Shown here piece by piece: positions 1 through 7,200 of a DNA stretch of 14,388 nt (positions within the stretch are counted from its first letter, which is position 1; every line of letters begins with the position of its first letter). The notes under the pieces are model-generated. The model saw only the letters and a list, made by a program, of their open reading frames with translations, did not search any database and was not told the DNA's origin. The position numbers were made by a program, and so were the translations under genes. The stretch lies in the NCBI GenBank assembly GCA_938003575.1, contig CALKYG010000500.1, forward strand, positions 1-14,388, given 5' to 3'. This DNA is from an uncultured Alphaproteobacteria bacterium. GTDB taxonomy: Bacteria; Pseudomonadota; Alphaproteobacteria; Caulobacterales; Parvularculaceae.

Positions 1-133
1 TGATGATTGTCGCCTCATATATGACGGCGCCGGCGCCCGGCTTGACGCGCGCTGATTTCGTCATCTTGCCGCAGCCGGCGAGCGCCAGCGCGGCGAACGC
101 CAGCGCGGCGGCGGCTTTGAATGAGATCATCAT
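1..133 (-). CDS. Partial lipoprotein, N-terminus only (unknown function)
   Basis: Forty-four codons are visible before the window edge cuts the gene. The N-terminus is a clear lipoprotein signal peptide: short, Lys at residue 6, an Ala/Leu/Phe-rich hydrophobic core (residues 7-19), then the lipobox L18-A19-G20-C21. Cleavage before Cys21 and lipidation by the Lgt/LspA/Lnt pathway are expected. The residue after Cys is Gly, not Asp, which in the general Lol rule favours outer-membrane sorting. The start at 133 is preceded by GGAGG (141-145) at 7 bases; a second ATG follows at once and cannot be excluded. The gene follows secA on the same strand after 56 bases and may be read with it. Its ribosome binding site lies partly in a perfect hairpin (142-169). 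The mature part seen is too short to name a family. Confidence 0.75.
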   Translation of the reverse strand, partial: MMISFKAAAALAFAALALAGCGKMTKSARVKPGAGAVIYEATII

Positions 134-141
134 GGCGCGCC

Positions 142-169
142 CTCCAGCGCAGGGGAGTTTGCGCTGGAG
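142..169 (-). promoter_or_regulatory. Perfect 10-bp hairpin overlapping the lipoprotein ribosome binding site
   Basis: Bases 142-151 and 160-169 are exact reverse complements around an 8-base spacer. In the minus-strand transcript, the 3' arm contains GGAG of the GGAGG Shine-Dalgarno sequence for the lipoprotein start at 133, and the loop carries CUCCCC, which could also pair with that sequence. It sits 20 bases past the secA stop. There is no T-run after the stem, so it does not look like a standard intrinsic terminator. It may limit translation of the lipoprotein, act as a processing or stabilising stem, or be a U-tract-less terminator. The structure is seen; the function is inferred. Confidence 0.55.
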
Positions 170-189
170 CGTCAAGGCGCGCAACAGCC

Positions 190-3069
190 TCAGATTTTCC
201 CGTGACAAGCCTTGTATTTGAGGCCGGAGCCGCAGGGGCATGGCGCATTGCGCGGCACGGCGCCCCAGGTTTCAGGCTTCGTCACGTCGACGCCCTGGGC
301 GCGCGCGAAGCCGGTCATCGTGCCGATCCCGGCGGAGGCGCTGCGCGGCGCGCGAAGGCGCGCGGCCGCTTCCGCAAGCGCGACTTCATTTTCGCCTGTT
401 TGCGGATTGACGTGGCTCTCGATCGTTCGCCGGGGCGCCTGCGGCCGGGGCGCGGCGTCTTCGGCGCGCTGCACCTCGATGCGCATCAGATAGCGCGTGA
501 CGTCGCGCCGAAGCCCGTCGAGCAGCGATTCAAAAAGCGCGAAGGATTCTGTCTTGAACTCATTGATCGGGTCGCGCTGGGCGTGGCCGCGCATCCACAC
601 GACCGAGCGGAGATGATCGAGCATCTGAAGATGTTCGCGCCAATTGGTGTCGAGCACATGGAGAAGGATCGACTTTTCGATCCGCCGCATGACCTCGGGG
701 CCTATTTCGGCCGCGCGCCGCGCCGCATGATCGGTCACAGCCTTGTTGAGCTTCTCGGCGATTTCGACGTCGGCGACGCCCTCTTCTTTCGCCCAGTCGG
801 CCACCGGGAAGGAACGGCCGAAGATTTCCTCGAGCTTCTTTTCAAGCCCTTCAATGTCCCACTGTTCGGCATAGGACTTCGGCGGAATATGCTCGGCGAC
901 GAGATCGTTGACGAGCTGGTCGCGCATGTCCGCGATGATGTCGTCAACCTCTGTTGCGGCCATGAACTCCTTGCGCTGATCGTAGATGGCCTTGCGCTGG
1001 TCGTTGATGACGTCATCGAACTTCAACAGGTTCTTGCGAATGTCGTAGTTGCGCTGTTCGACTTTCTTCTGTGCGGTTTCGACGGCCTTCGTGAACCAGG
1101 GATGCTCGATCGATTCGTCCGGCTTGATGCCGAAGCGCTTCAGCATCTTCTCCATGCCGTCGCCGAAGATCCGCATCAGGTCGTCCTGCAGCGACAGATA
1201 GAACTTCGTCGCGCCGGGGTCGCCCTGCCGTCCGGAACGGCCGCGCAGCTGGTTGTCGATCCGCCGGCTTTCATGCCGTTCGGTTCCGAGAACGAACAGG
1301 CCCCCGGCCTCGAGCGCCTTTTTCTTGTCCTCGGCGACGCGCGCCTCGATCTCGGCGCGTTTTCTCCGGATCGTTTCCTCGTCGTCGCCTTCGGCGAGGC
1401 TGTCGAGGATCTGCTTGTCGACTGAGCCGCCGAGTTGAATGTCGGTGCCGCGGCCCGCCATGTTGGTTGCGATCGTCACGGCGCCCGGCTTGCCGGCGTC
1501 GGCGACGATATCGGCTTCCTGTTCGTGGAAACGTGCGTTCAGCACATTGTGCGGTATCGGCGTCTTCTTGATCGCGAGCGTGTCGACGTATTCGGCGCGT
1601 TCAAGAAGCTCCTTCTTGAGGTCCGCCTCCTTGTCCTTGAGCTGATCGGCGCGCTGGCGCAGGGTCTTGGCGACATCGCGCCAGAAGCTCTTGTCGCCGA
1701 GAAGTTCCGAGAGCTGTTCCGACTTCTCGATCGACACCGTGCCCACAAGCACTGGCTGTCCCTTGCGATGGCATTCGGCGATCTGCATGGCGATGGCTTT
1801 GTTCTTTTCGGCCGCCGTCATGTAAAGCTCGTCGTCCATGTCGATGCGGGCGACTGGACGGTTCGTCGGAATCTCGAAGACGTTGAGCTTGTAGATGTCT
1901 GCGAATTCCGCCTCTTCGGTCATCGCGGTGCCGGTCATGCCGGCGAGCTTTTCGTATAGCCGGAAATAGTTCTGGAACGTGATTGAAGCGAGCGTCTGGT
2001 TCTCCGGCTGGATCGCCGCTTTCTCTTTCGCCTCGACCGCCTGATGGAGGCCTTCCGACCAGCGGCGGCCTTCCATCATGCGGCCGGTGAATTCGTCGAT
2101 GATGACGACCTTGTCGCCGCGGACGATGTAGTCCTTGTCTTTCTGAAAGACCTTGTGGGCCTTCAGCGCCTGATTGACGTGGTGAACGATCGAGATGTTG
2201 ACCGCGTCATAAAGGCTGTCGCCCTGCAGAAGGCCGGCTTCCTTGAGCAGCCCTTCGAGCTTTTCATTGCCCTGCTCGGTGAAGGTGACGGAGCGCTGCT
2301 TTTCGTCGATCTCGTAGTCGCCTTCCCCAAGGCGCGGGATGAAGCTGTCGATCGTCACGTAGAGTTCGGACTTGTCGTCGGTCGGCCCTGAGATGATCAG
2401 CGGCGTGCGCGCCTCATCGACGAGAATCGAATCGACCTCGTCGACAATGGCGAAATGGTGGCCGCGCTGGACCATCTCTTCGCGCGACGCCTTCATGTTG
2501 TCGCGAAGATAGTCGAATCCGTATTCGTTATTGGTGCCGTAGGTGATGTCGCAGGCGTAGGCGGCGCGGCGTTCGGCGTCCGTCAGTCCGTGCACGATGC
2601 ACCCTGTCGTCATTCCGAGACGCTCATAGACGCGGCCCATCCATTCGGCGTCGCGCTTGGCCAGATAGTCGTTGACGGTGACGACGTGGACGCCCTTGCC
2701 GGTGAGCGCGTTAAGATAGACGGGCAGCGTGGCGACAAGGGTCTTGCCTTCGCCGGTCTTCATTTCCGCGATATTGCCGTCGTTAAGGACCATGCCGCCG
2801 AGGAGCTGAACGTCGTAATGGCGCTGGCCGAGGGCGCGCTTGGCGGCCTCCCGGACCGTCGCAAAGGCTTCCTCGAGAACCTGGTCGAGCGTTTCGCCCG
2901 CCGCGACCCGGGCTTTCAGCTTGCCTGTGCGCTCGACGATTTCGGCGTCGGTCAATTTTGAGACTTCGGCTTCCAGCGCATTGATCGCTTCGACGCGGCG
3001 CCATAGAGGCTTGATCCGGCGTTCATTGGATGAGCCGAAAATCTTTTTCGCGAGGCCGAACAGCGCCAT
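190..3069 (-). CDS. secA: Preprotein translocase ATPase subunit SecA
   Basis: SecA is the ATP-driven motor that pushes unfolded preproteins through SecYEG at the inner membrane. The 959-residue protein carries Walker A MKTGEGKT (residues 103-110), the DEVD Walker B motif (210-213), the preprotein cross-linking region, [15 protein letters not shown] and [10 protein letters not shown] helicase motifs of the second nucleotide-binding fold, and a complete C-terminal zinc finger, C944-x-C946-x8-C955-H956, which binds SecB and phospholipids. Length matches alphaproteobacterial SecA. The reading frame extends upstream to a GTG at 3081, but I chose ATG 3069 because GAAGG (3081-3085) lies 11 bases before it and because the family begins with a short stretch like [15 protein letters not shown]. 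It is divergent from the parvulin gene and followed by a lipoprotein gene. Confidence 0.98.
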   Translation of the reverse strand: MALFGLAKKIFGSSNERRIKPLWRRVEAINALEAEVSKLTDAEIVERTGKLKARVAAGETLDQVLEEAFATVREAAKRALGQRHYDVQLLGGMVLNDGNIAEMKTGEGKTLVATLPVYLNALTGKGVHVVTVNDYLAKRDAEWMGRVYERLGMTTGCIVHGLTDAERRAAYACDITYGTNNEYGFDYLRDNMKASREEMVQRGHHFAIVDEVDSILVDEARTPLIISGPTDDKSELYVTIDSFIPRLGEGDYEIDEKQRSVTFTEQGNEKLEGLLKEAGLLQGDSLYDAVNISIVHHVNQALKAHKVFQKDKDYIVRGDKVVIIDEFTGRMMEGRRWSEGLHQAVEAKEKAAIQPENQTLASITFQNYFRLYEKLAGMTGTAMTEEAEFADIYKLNVFEIPTNRPVARIDMDDELYMTAAEKNKAIAMQIAECHRKGQPVLVGTVSIEKSEQLSELLGDKSFWRDVAKTLRQRADQLKDKEADLKKELLERAEYVDTLAIKKTPIPHNVLNARFHEQEADIVADAGKPGAVTIATNMAGRGTDIQLGGSVDKQILDSLAEGDDEETIRRKRAEIEARVAEDKKKALEAGGLFVLGTERHESRRIDNQLRGRSGRQGDPGATKFYLSLQDDLMRIFGDGMEKMLKRFGIKPDESIEHPWFTKAVETAQKKVEQRNYDIRKNLLKFDDVINDQRKAIYDQRKEFMAATEVDDIIADMRDQLVNDLVAEHIPPKSYAEQWDIEGLEKKLEEIFGRSFPVADWAKEEGVADVEIAEKLNKAVTDHAARRAAEIGPEVMRRIEKSILLHVLDTNWREHLQMLDHLRSVVWMRGHAQRDPINEFKTESFALFESLLDGLRRDVTRYLMRIEVQRAEDAAPRPQAPRRTIESHVNPQTGENEVALAEAAARLRAPRSASAGIGTMTGFARAQGVDVTKPETWGAVPRNAPCPCGSGLKYKACHGKI

Positions 3070-3206
3070 GATTGAACGCACCTTCAGATCGATTGTTGCA
3101 GACGCCTCGATGAAACCAAGCGCGCTGGCGGATTTTTACGGAGCCGTCATGGGAAGCGGCGGGGCCGCCCGGGCGGGCGCCGGAGAGATAGTGACCGCCT
3201 CCCTTC
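3070..3206. promoter_or_regulatory. Divergent intergenic region between secA and the parvulin gene
   Basis: This 137-base stretch must hold the promoters of secA (leftward) and of the isomerase (rightward). It contains a perfect 12-bp GC palindrome, CCGCCCGGGCGG, at 3165-3176 in a GC-rich block, and the secA Shine-Dalgarno GAAGG at 3081-3085. I do not see a convincing -35/-10 pair for either gene. The regulatory role is inferred from position only. Confidence 0.3.
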
Positions 3207-4439
3207 ATGTCAACGAAGGCGGGATTCGTCCCCATGCCGCAAAGACTTAGCGAAAGCAGACCGGAAGACGGCGTCGTGCGGACGCCGGACGGCCGCGAGT
3301 TCAACGGCGCGGCGAACGGCCTTGGGGCCTATCTGGCGGCGTTGGCGGGAGAGGCTTTGCGCCTCGCCGGTCTTCTCTTGCGGGCTTTCTGGAAACTCAT
3401 TCGCACGATCTGGAATCTGGCCGAGGCGCTCGACAGCGCGCTCTGGCGGGGCGCAAAGCTCGCTTTCACGTCATCGGCGCGGTTCGGATCGTCGACCGCG
3501 CGCGCGTCGGCCGGCGCCATCGCCGAGGTTTTCCGGTGGCTGCCGTCAAGAAGCGGGCGCGCCTATGCGGCCGGGTCGGGCGTCGTGCTTGTCATCTGCG
3601 CTCTCTGGGCGGCGGACGAGATCCGCAACGCGCGCAGCGACGCGTCGTCGCTGGATTCCTTTTTCCGGCCGCCGGTCGACCTTGACGATCCGATCGTCGC
3701 GCGCGTCGACGGACGATTCGTTCATCTCAGCGAGGTCGAGGCGGCCGCCCGCGCCGGCGGGCAGGTCGCGGACAACGAAAAACTGACAGTCGCCGCAGCG
3801 TTCGACCGGGGGCTCGTGAACGCCTTCGTCGAGCAGCGGCTGCTGGCGAAGGCCGCGATGGAGGAAGGGTTGCAGCGCGACCCGTCCGTTCAGCGCCGCC
3901 TTCTCGCCGCCCGCGACAGAATTCTCGCTTCCTCCTTCATGGAAGGCCGGATCGCCGCCGCCGTGACGCCGGAGCGCGTCAAGCGGCTCTATGACAGCCA
4001 GGTCGATGTCACGCGCCTCGGCGATGAAGTGAAGGCGCGCCATATTCTGGTCGCAACGGAAGACGAGGCGCGCGCGATCGTTGAGAGTCTGCGCGCGGGC
4101 GCCGATTTCGCTTCGATCGCCCGCGGCCGATCGCTCGACCGGGCGACGGCGCCGCTCGGCGGCGAAGTCGGCTGGTTCACGAAAGATATGATGACGCCGC
4201 CATTCGCCGCGGCCGCCTTTTCGACCGCGCCCGGAGAAATCGCCGAACCGTTCTCGACGGAGTTCGGCTGGCATATCCTGGAAGTGCAGGAGCGCCGCCC
4301 GACCGGGGGGGTCCCGTTCCTCGCAGTCGAGGACAATGTTCGCCGTTTCTTAACCTTGCGCACCGTCAGCCAGACGATCGACGCCCTGAAGGCCGAAGAC
4401 GACGTTTTGTTTTTCCCGCCGGAAGCGGAGAAAAGATAG
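3207..4439 (+). CDS. Membrane-anchored parvulin-type peptidyl-prolyl cis-trans isomerase (PpiD/SurA-like)
   Basis: This 410-residue protein likely isomerises prolyl bonds of exported proteins in the periplasm. One membrane segment lies at about 121-137 (GVVLVICALWAA), followed by a SurA-N-like helical region (about 160-270) and a parvulin domain (about 274-363) with the landmarks KARHILV (His279), GGEVGWF (318-324), a PFAAAAFS stretch and FGWHILEV (His356). The N-terminal 120 residues, including Arg/Lys-flanked amphipathic helices at about 37-88, should be cytoplasmic, which is longer than the few residues usual for PpiD. The start at 3207 has no good ribosome binding site; ATG 3234 (residue 10), with a GAAGGCGGG block at 3215-3223, is a fair alternative. 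It is divergent from secA, which fits an export role. The exact orthology (PpiD, PrsA or SurA class) is not settled. Confidence 0.88.
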   Translation: MSTKAGFVPMPQRLSESRPEDGVVRTPDGREFNGAANGLGAYLAALAGEALRLAGLLLRAFWKLIRTIWNLAEALDSALWRGAKLAFTSSARFGSSTARASAGAIAEVFRWLPSRSGRAYAAGSGVVLVICALWAADEIRNARSDASSLDSFFRPPVDLDDPIVARVDGRFVHLSEVEAAARAGGQVADNEKLTVAAAFDRGLVNAFVEQRLLAKAAMEEGLQRDPSVQRRLLAARDRILASSFMEGRIAAAVTPERVKRLYDSQVDVTRLGDEVKARHILVATEDEARAIVESLRAGADFASIARGRSLDRATAPLGGEVGWFTKDMMTPPFAAAAFSTAPGEIAEPFSTEFGWHILEVQERRPTGGVPFLAVEDNVRRFLTLRTVSQTIDALKAEDDVLFFPPEAEKR

Positions 4440-4514
4440 CGGGCGGTCGAGTCAATTTTAAGTTCGCGTGCAATAACCTGATAACGGGCTGCCGAATATG
4501 ATTGGGGCGGAAAG

Positions 4515-4916
4515 ATGGCAAGGCTGCTGATTGTGGCGGCGGGCGCATTGATCGACGGCGACGGCCGGGTGCTTCTGGCGCGGCGGCCGGCGGGAAAGCA
4601 GATGGCGGGTCTCTGGGAATTTCCCGGCGGCAAGCTGATAGACGGTGAAACGCCTGAGGGGGCATTGGTGAGAGAGCTGAAAGAAGAACTTGGTGTCGAT
4701 GTCGAGGCGTCCTGCCTCGCGCCGATAGCGTTTTCTTCAACGAGTTCAGCGGACTTTCATCTTTTGATGCCACTTTATGCGTGCAGGAAGTGGAAGGGCG
4801 TCGCGCGGCCGCTGGAAGCGGAAGCGCTGGCGTGGGTGCGGCCAGGGGAGTTTCAGCATTATGAAATGCCCCCCGCGGATCGTCCTCTCGCCGCCCAATT
4901 GAGGGATATGTTATGA
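4515..4916 (+). CDS. mutT: Nudix hydrolase, MutT-type 8-oxo-dGTP diphosphatase
   Basis: MutT hydrolyses 8-oxo-dGTP to the monophosphate, which keeps oxidised guanine out of DNA. The 133-residue protein has a complete Nudix box, Gly39-x5-Glu45-x7-Arg53-Glu54-Leu-x-Glu57-Glu58-x-Gly60-Val61, in the setting LWEFPGGK typical of MutT, and a family-normal length. GGAAAG lies directly upstream of the ATG. A 75-base gap separates it from the isomerase gene; that gap is AT-richer than its surroundings around 4455-4485 and may contain a promoter, but I cannot assign one. In many alphaproteobacteria mutT follows argJ, which is absent here. The stop overlaps the start of the Flp pilin gene by ATGA, so the two are probably cotranscribed. 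Other Nudix substrates cannot be ruled out. Confidence 0.9.
   Translation: MARLLIVAAGALIDGDGRVLLARRPAGKQMAGLWEFPGGKLIDGETPEGALVRELKEELGVDVEASCLAPIAFSSTSSADFHLLMPLYACRKWKGVARPLEAEALAWVRPGEFQHYEMPPADRPLAAQLRDML
4901..4906 (+). promoter_or_regulatory. Ribosome binding site of the Flp pilin gene inside mutT
   Basis: GAGGGA ends 6 bases before the ATG at 4913 and lies within the last codons of mutT. It supports independent initiation of the pilin at the overlapping start rather than reliance on reinitiation alone, and it fixes 4913 as the start. Confidence 0.6.
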
Positions 4917-5107
4917 GCGTGTCGGCGTTAATCGGCAGTTTCGCTTCCAGGGTCCGGCGATTCATCCGCGAGGACGACGGATCGACGGCGATTGAATACG
5001 GCCTGATCGTGTCGCTGATCTTCCTTGCGATCCTCGCGGCGGTCAAAGGGTTCACCGACGAGACGCGGAACATGTATTCCGAAATTCAAAGCGCGATGGT
5101 GAACTAA
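4913..5107 (+). CDS. flp: Flp/Fap-type pilin (type IVb prepilin)
   Basis: Flp pilins are the major subunits of Tad (tight adherence) pili. This 64-residue prepilin has the diagnostic junction DDG23|STAIEYGL: a basic leader of 23 residues, cleavage after Gly23, Glu at mature position 5 (Glu28) and Tyr at 6, then a hydrophobic helix (about residues 29-44) and a short polar tail. A prepilin peptidase of the TadV/CpaA type would process it; none is in the window. The start overlaps the mutT stop by 4 bases and has its own GAGGGA site. Its stop (TAA) overlaps the stop (TAG on the other strand) of the convergent NDUFAF5-like gene. The minor pilin genes lie beyond that gene on the opposite strand. 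Family assignment is firm; whether it is the main pilin of this cell is unknown. Confidence 0.92.
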   Translation: MSVSALIGSFASRVRRFIREDDGSTAIEYGLIVSLIFLAILAAVKGFTDETRNMYSEIQSAMVN

Positions 5108-5958
5108 CCCGCGCCGAGGGCTTTCTTCAGCGAATGCGTCGCCGATCCGGGCTTCAACGGCCGCGGCTGGCTTTCATGCGGCGCCCAGCCGGTCAGCGTG
5201 ACGAGATCGAATGTGACATGCGCGCAGGCCGAGAGGCGTTCAAGCCCGCCTGCAACGCTGCGGCGGCGCAATCCCTTTGCGCGGTCCGCAAGACAATTCG
5301 TTTCGCCCATGCGCCGCAAATCCGCAAACAGTTGCGCGGCGTTCCGATATTCAACGCGCGCACGGTCGAGATCCGCGACCGGCATGGCGAGGCCCGCGCG
5401 CTGAAGCGCGGCGCCGAGATCGCGAACGCCGGCGAACGGGGCGATGCGCGGCGACACGCCGCCGGCGTGCTCCGTCTCGGCCGCGTAAAGCGCCGCCCGC
5501 AGCTCGGCCAGCGTATCTTCGCCGAAGAGAACCGCGATCAGCAGGCCGTCAGGCTTCAGCGCGGCGCGCATCTGCGCAAGCGCGCCGACCGGATCGTTCG
5601 CCGCATGAAGCGTCAGGACGCTGACGACGAGATCGAACGATTCCGGCGCGAACGGGCTCAGCTCTTCGTCGAAGACCAGGGAATTCGGGCCCGCTGTTCT
5701 TTCGGCGGCGAAATCGGCGCTGATGAAGTCGCCGACGCCGCATGCCGGCGTCAGCATCGACGTCAGCGCGCCCGCCCCGTAAAAAAGCGCGCTTGGAAAA
5801 TCCCTCGTCACGGTCTCCAGCCGGTCGACGATATCCGCCATCGCGCGACGATGCAGAAAATCGCAGGACGCCAAGGAGGCGGCCGCGCGCGCCCGGCGCA
5901 ACCGGTAGAGATCGCGGTTGAATATTTCAGGCGGCGCGGCGTCGGGCATCCCGCGCAT
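5104..5958 (-). CDS. NDUFAF5-like protein (class I SAM-methyltransferase fold; putative complex I assembly factor)
   Basis: The 284-residue protein follows human NDUFAF5 along much of its length. Shared blocks, from recall of the family, include the start IFNRDLYRLRRARAA, SFDLVVSVLTLH, LKPDGLLIAVLFGEDTLAEL, AETEHAGGVSPRIAPF, the RMGETNC block and the ending GWAPHESQPRPLKPGSAT. Human NDUFAF5 hydroxylates an arginine of the complex I subunit NDUFS7 (bacterial NuoB), so this protein may act on NuoB in the cytoplasm. The SAM-binding motif I, normally like DLGCGxG, is degenerate here (residues about 58-64, FYGAGAL): the acidic residue and last Gly are missing. Start 5958 is the first ATG; ATG 5949 is equally possible and neither has a good ribosome binding site. 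The gene is often labelled simply as a methyltransferase. It separates the Flp pilin gene from the tadE/F/G operon. Confidence 0.8.
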   Translation of the reverse strand: MRGMPDAAPPEIFNRDLYRLRRARAAASLASCDFLHRRAMADIVDRLETVTRDFPSALFYGAGALTSMLTPACGVGDFISADFAAERTAGPNSLVFDEELSPFAPESFDLVVSVLTLHAANDPVGALAQMRAALKPDGLLIAVLFGEDTLAELRAALYAAETEHAGGVSPRIAPFAGVRDLGAALQRAGLAMPVADLDRARVEYRNAAQLFADLRRMGETNCLADRAKGLRRRSVAGGLERLSACAHVTFDLVTLTGWAPHESQPRPLKPGSATHSLKKALGAG

Positions 5959-6068
5959 GTAGGACGCCGGCGCGCCGCCCGCAATCTGCGCGCCGTGCGA
6001 AGCATGCCGATGATCTCCGGCCCGCGGCGGCCGTATGCCGCGCCGGGACCGGTCCGCCCGAAGACTGC

Positions 6069-6641
6069 TCAGGACGTGCAGCTCGCCGGATCGGACGACT
6101 GACAGAGCTGCACCCGCGCCGACTTGCGCGGCCAGCGCTTGGCGGACTGTGCGAAGTCGAAAGGCGTCGTGAAGACCCTGCCGCCGAATCCGGAATCGTA
6201 CTCGTAATCCATCTCGACGACGAGAAGGGACGCTTCGCTGCGAACGGTCGCGGTCGCGTCCAGCTTGTCGTACACAGCGCCCGGCGCATAGGGCTCGTCG
6301 CCGTTTTCGTCGATGCTCCAGTGCACGGTGACCGGGTCGCCGGGATTCGGGCCCTTCACGAGACTGACGATTCGAATTGACGTCGAAGACAAGGCCGTCG
6401 GCTCGAGCAGGCGCTTCACGCCGATGATTGAATCATTGATCTCTGCGACTTCAATCGTCGGCTCCTGCGAGACGAGATCGACGAGCGAGTTGGCCGCGTT
6501 CGCAACGCGGCGCTTGACCGTCAGCAGGTCGGACGCTTCCAGCATGCCGAAGAACAAGAGCGCCAGCAGCGGCAGCACGAGCGCGAATTCGGTCGCGGCT
6601 ATGCCGCTTTTGCATCTGGCGAAGATTTTGAGCGGTCCCAT
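6069..6641 (-). CDS. TadE/TadF-family minor pilin (second of two)
   Basis: TadE and TadF are pseudopilins needed for assembly of Flp pili. This 190-residue protein starts with a short basic leader ending at Gly13, then IAATEF with Glu18 at mature position 5, then a hydrophobic helix (about residues 14-35, FALVLPLLALLFFGML) and a periplasmic domain with two Cys near the end (Cys180, Cys188) that could form a disulphide. It is the last gene of a three-gene minus-strand operon. It starts 9 bases after the stop of the tadE gene, with a GGGGGA run about 13 bases upstream that overlaps the end of that gene. The order tadG - tadE - this gene suggests a TadF-like role, but sequence alone does not separate TadE from TadF. 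The 110 bases beyond its stop hold no gene; GC-rich inverted repeats there lack a T-run. Confidence 0.85.
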   Translation of the reverse strand: MGPLKIFARCKSGIAATEFALVLPLLALLFFGMLEASDLLTVKRRVANAANSLVDLVSQEPTIEVAEINDSIIGVKRLLEPTALSSTSIRIVSLVKGPNPGDPVTVHWSIDENGDEPYAPGAVYDKLDATATVRSEASLLVVEMDYEYDSGFGGRVFTTPFDFAQSAKRWPRKSARVQLCQSSDPASCTS

Positions 6642-6650
6642 AACCGGCGA

Positions 6651-7190
6651 TTATCCCCCGTTCCGGGAAAACGGCTCATTGCGGAAAATGAAAGCGCCGT
6701 AGACGCGCCGCGTGCCCGCGTCGGCGTCGGCGACATTGACGCCGATGACAGGATTGAACGTCTTGTAGAGGAAACAGATCCTCATCCTGACGATATCGTT
6801 GTCGGAGCCCGGCTCATAAGGAATGGCGTTGATCTGCGAAGGCTGGTCGTTGCTGCATACGGCCGGCGAATTGTCGGCGGCGAGGGCGGCGAAACTCGCA
6901 AAGGTCTCAACCTCGACCGTGACCTTGTCCGCGCAATCGCCGAAGATCCGGAGCGGCGGACAGACCGCGTTGAAGAATTCAGTCTTGTCGAGACCTTGCT
7001 GCTGCGCCTGGCCGGTGCGGATGAGGCGGGCCGCGTTTAACGTCGCCGCGTCGACCTGCGAACTGACGAAATAAAACCAGCCGACTTCGAAGGTTGAGAA
7101 CATCAACGCCAGAAACGCCGGAGCGACAAGCGCGAACTCGACCGCCGTCGAGCCTCTTTTGTCGCGGAGAACCGAAGAGAGCTTGCGCAT
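6651..7190 (-). CDS. tadE: TadE-family minor pilin (first of two)
   Basis: This 179-residue pseudopilin has the prepilin junction KRG13|STAVEF with Glu18 at mature position 5, followed by a hydrophobic helix (about residues 16-40) and a periplasmic domain with four Cys. The TAVEFALVAPAFLALMF stretch is typical of the TadE-like family. Three in-frame starts exist (7214, 7196, 7190); I chose 7190 because AGGA (7199-7202) lies 8 bases upstream and because this gives a 13-residue leader identical in length to those of its two neighbours. The Shine-Dalgarno overlaps the stop codon of tadG (7201-7203), so translation is likely coupled. It is the middle gene of the tadG - tadE - tadF-like operon and should act at the inner membrane in Flp pilus assembly. 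Confidence 0.88.
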   Translation of the reverse strand: MRKLSSVLRDKRGSTAVEFALVAPAFLALMFSTFEVGWFYFVSSQVDAATLNAARLIRTGQAQQQGLDKTEFFNAVCPPLRIFGDCADKVTVEVETFASFAALAADNSPAVCSNDQPSQINAIPYEPGSDNDIVRMRICFLYKTFNPVIGVNVADADAGTRRVYGAFIFRNEPFSRNGG

Positions 7191-7200
7191 GAACATGGTC

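Noticed and set aside
121..1425. Long plus-strand open frame of 434 codons opposite secA
   Set aside because: It lies antisense to well-conserved SecA sequence, its product is rich in Arg/Asp/Leu with no recognisable domain, and such shadow frames are common in GC-rich genomes.
3070..3081. GTG start of secA at 3081
   Set aside because: GAAGG overlaps this GTG, too close to serve it, but is well placed for ATG 3069, which also matches the family N-terminus.
5959..6068. Terminator after the tadF-like gene
   Set aside because: GC-rich inverted repeats (for example GGACCGGTCC) are present but short and not followed by a T-run on either strand.
5134..6102. Plus-strand open frame of 322 codons opposite the NDUFAF5-like gene
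   Set aside because: Arg-rich low-information product, antisense to a gene with clear family motifs; a shadow frame.
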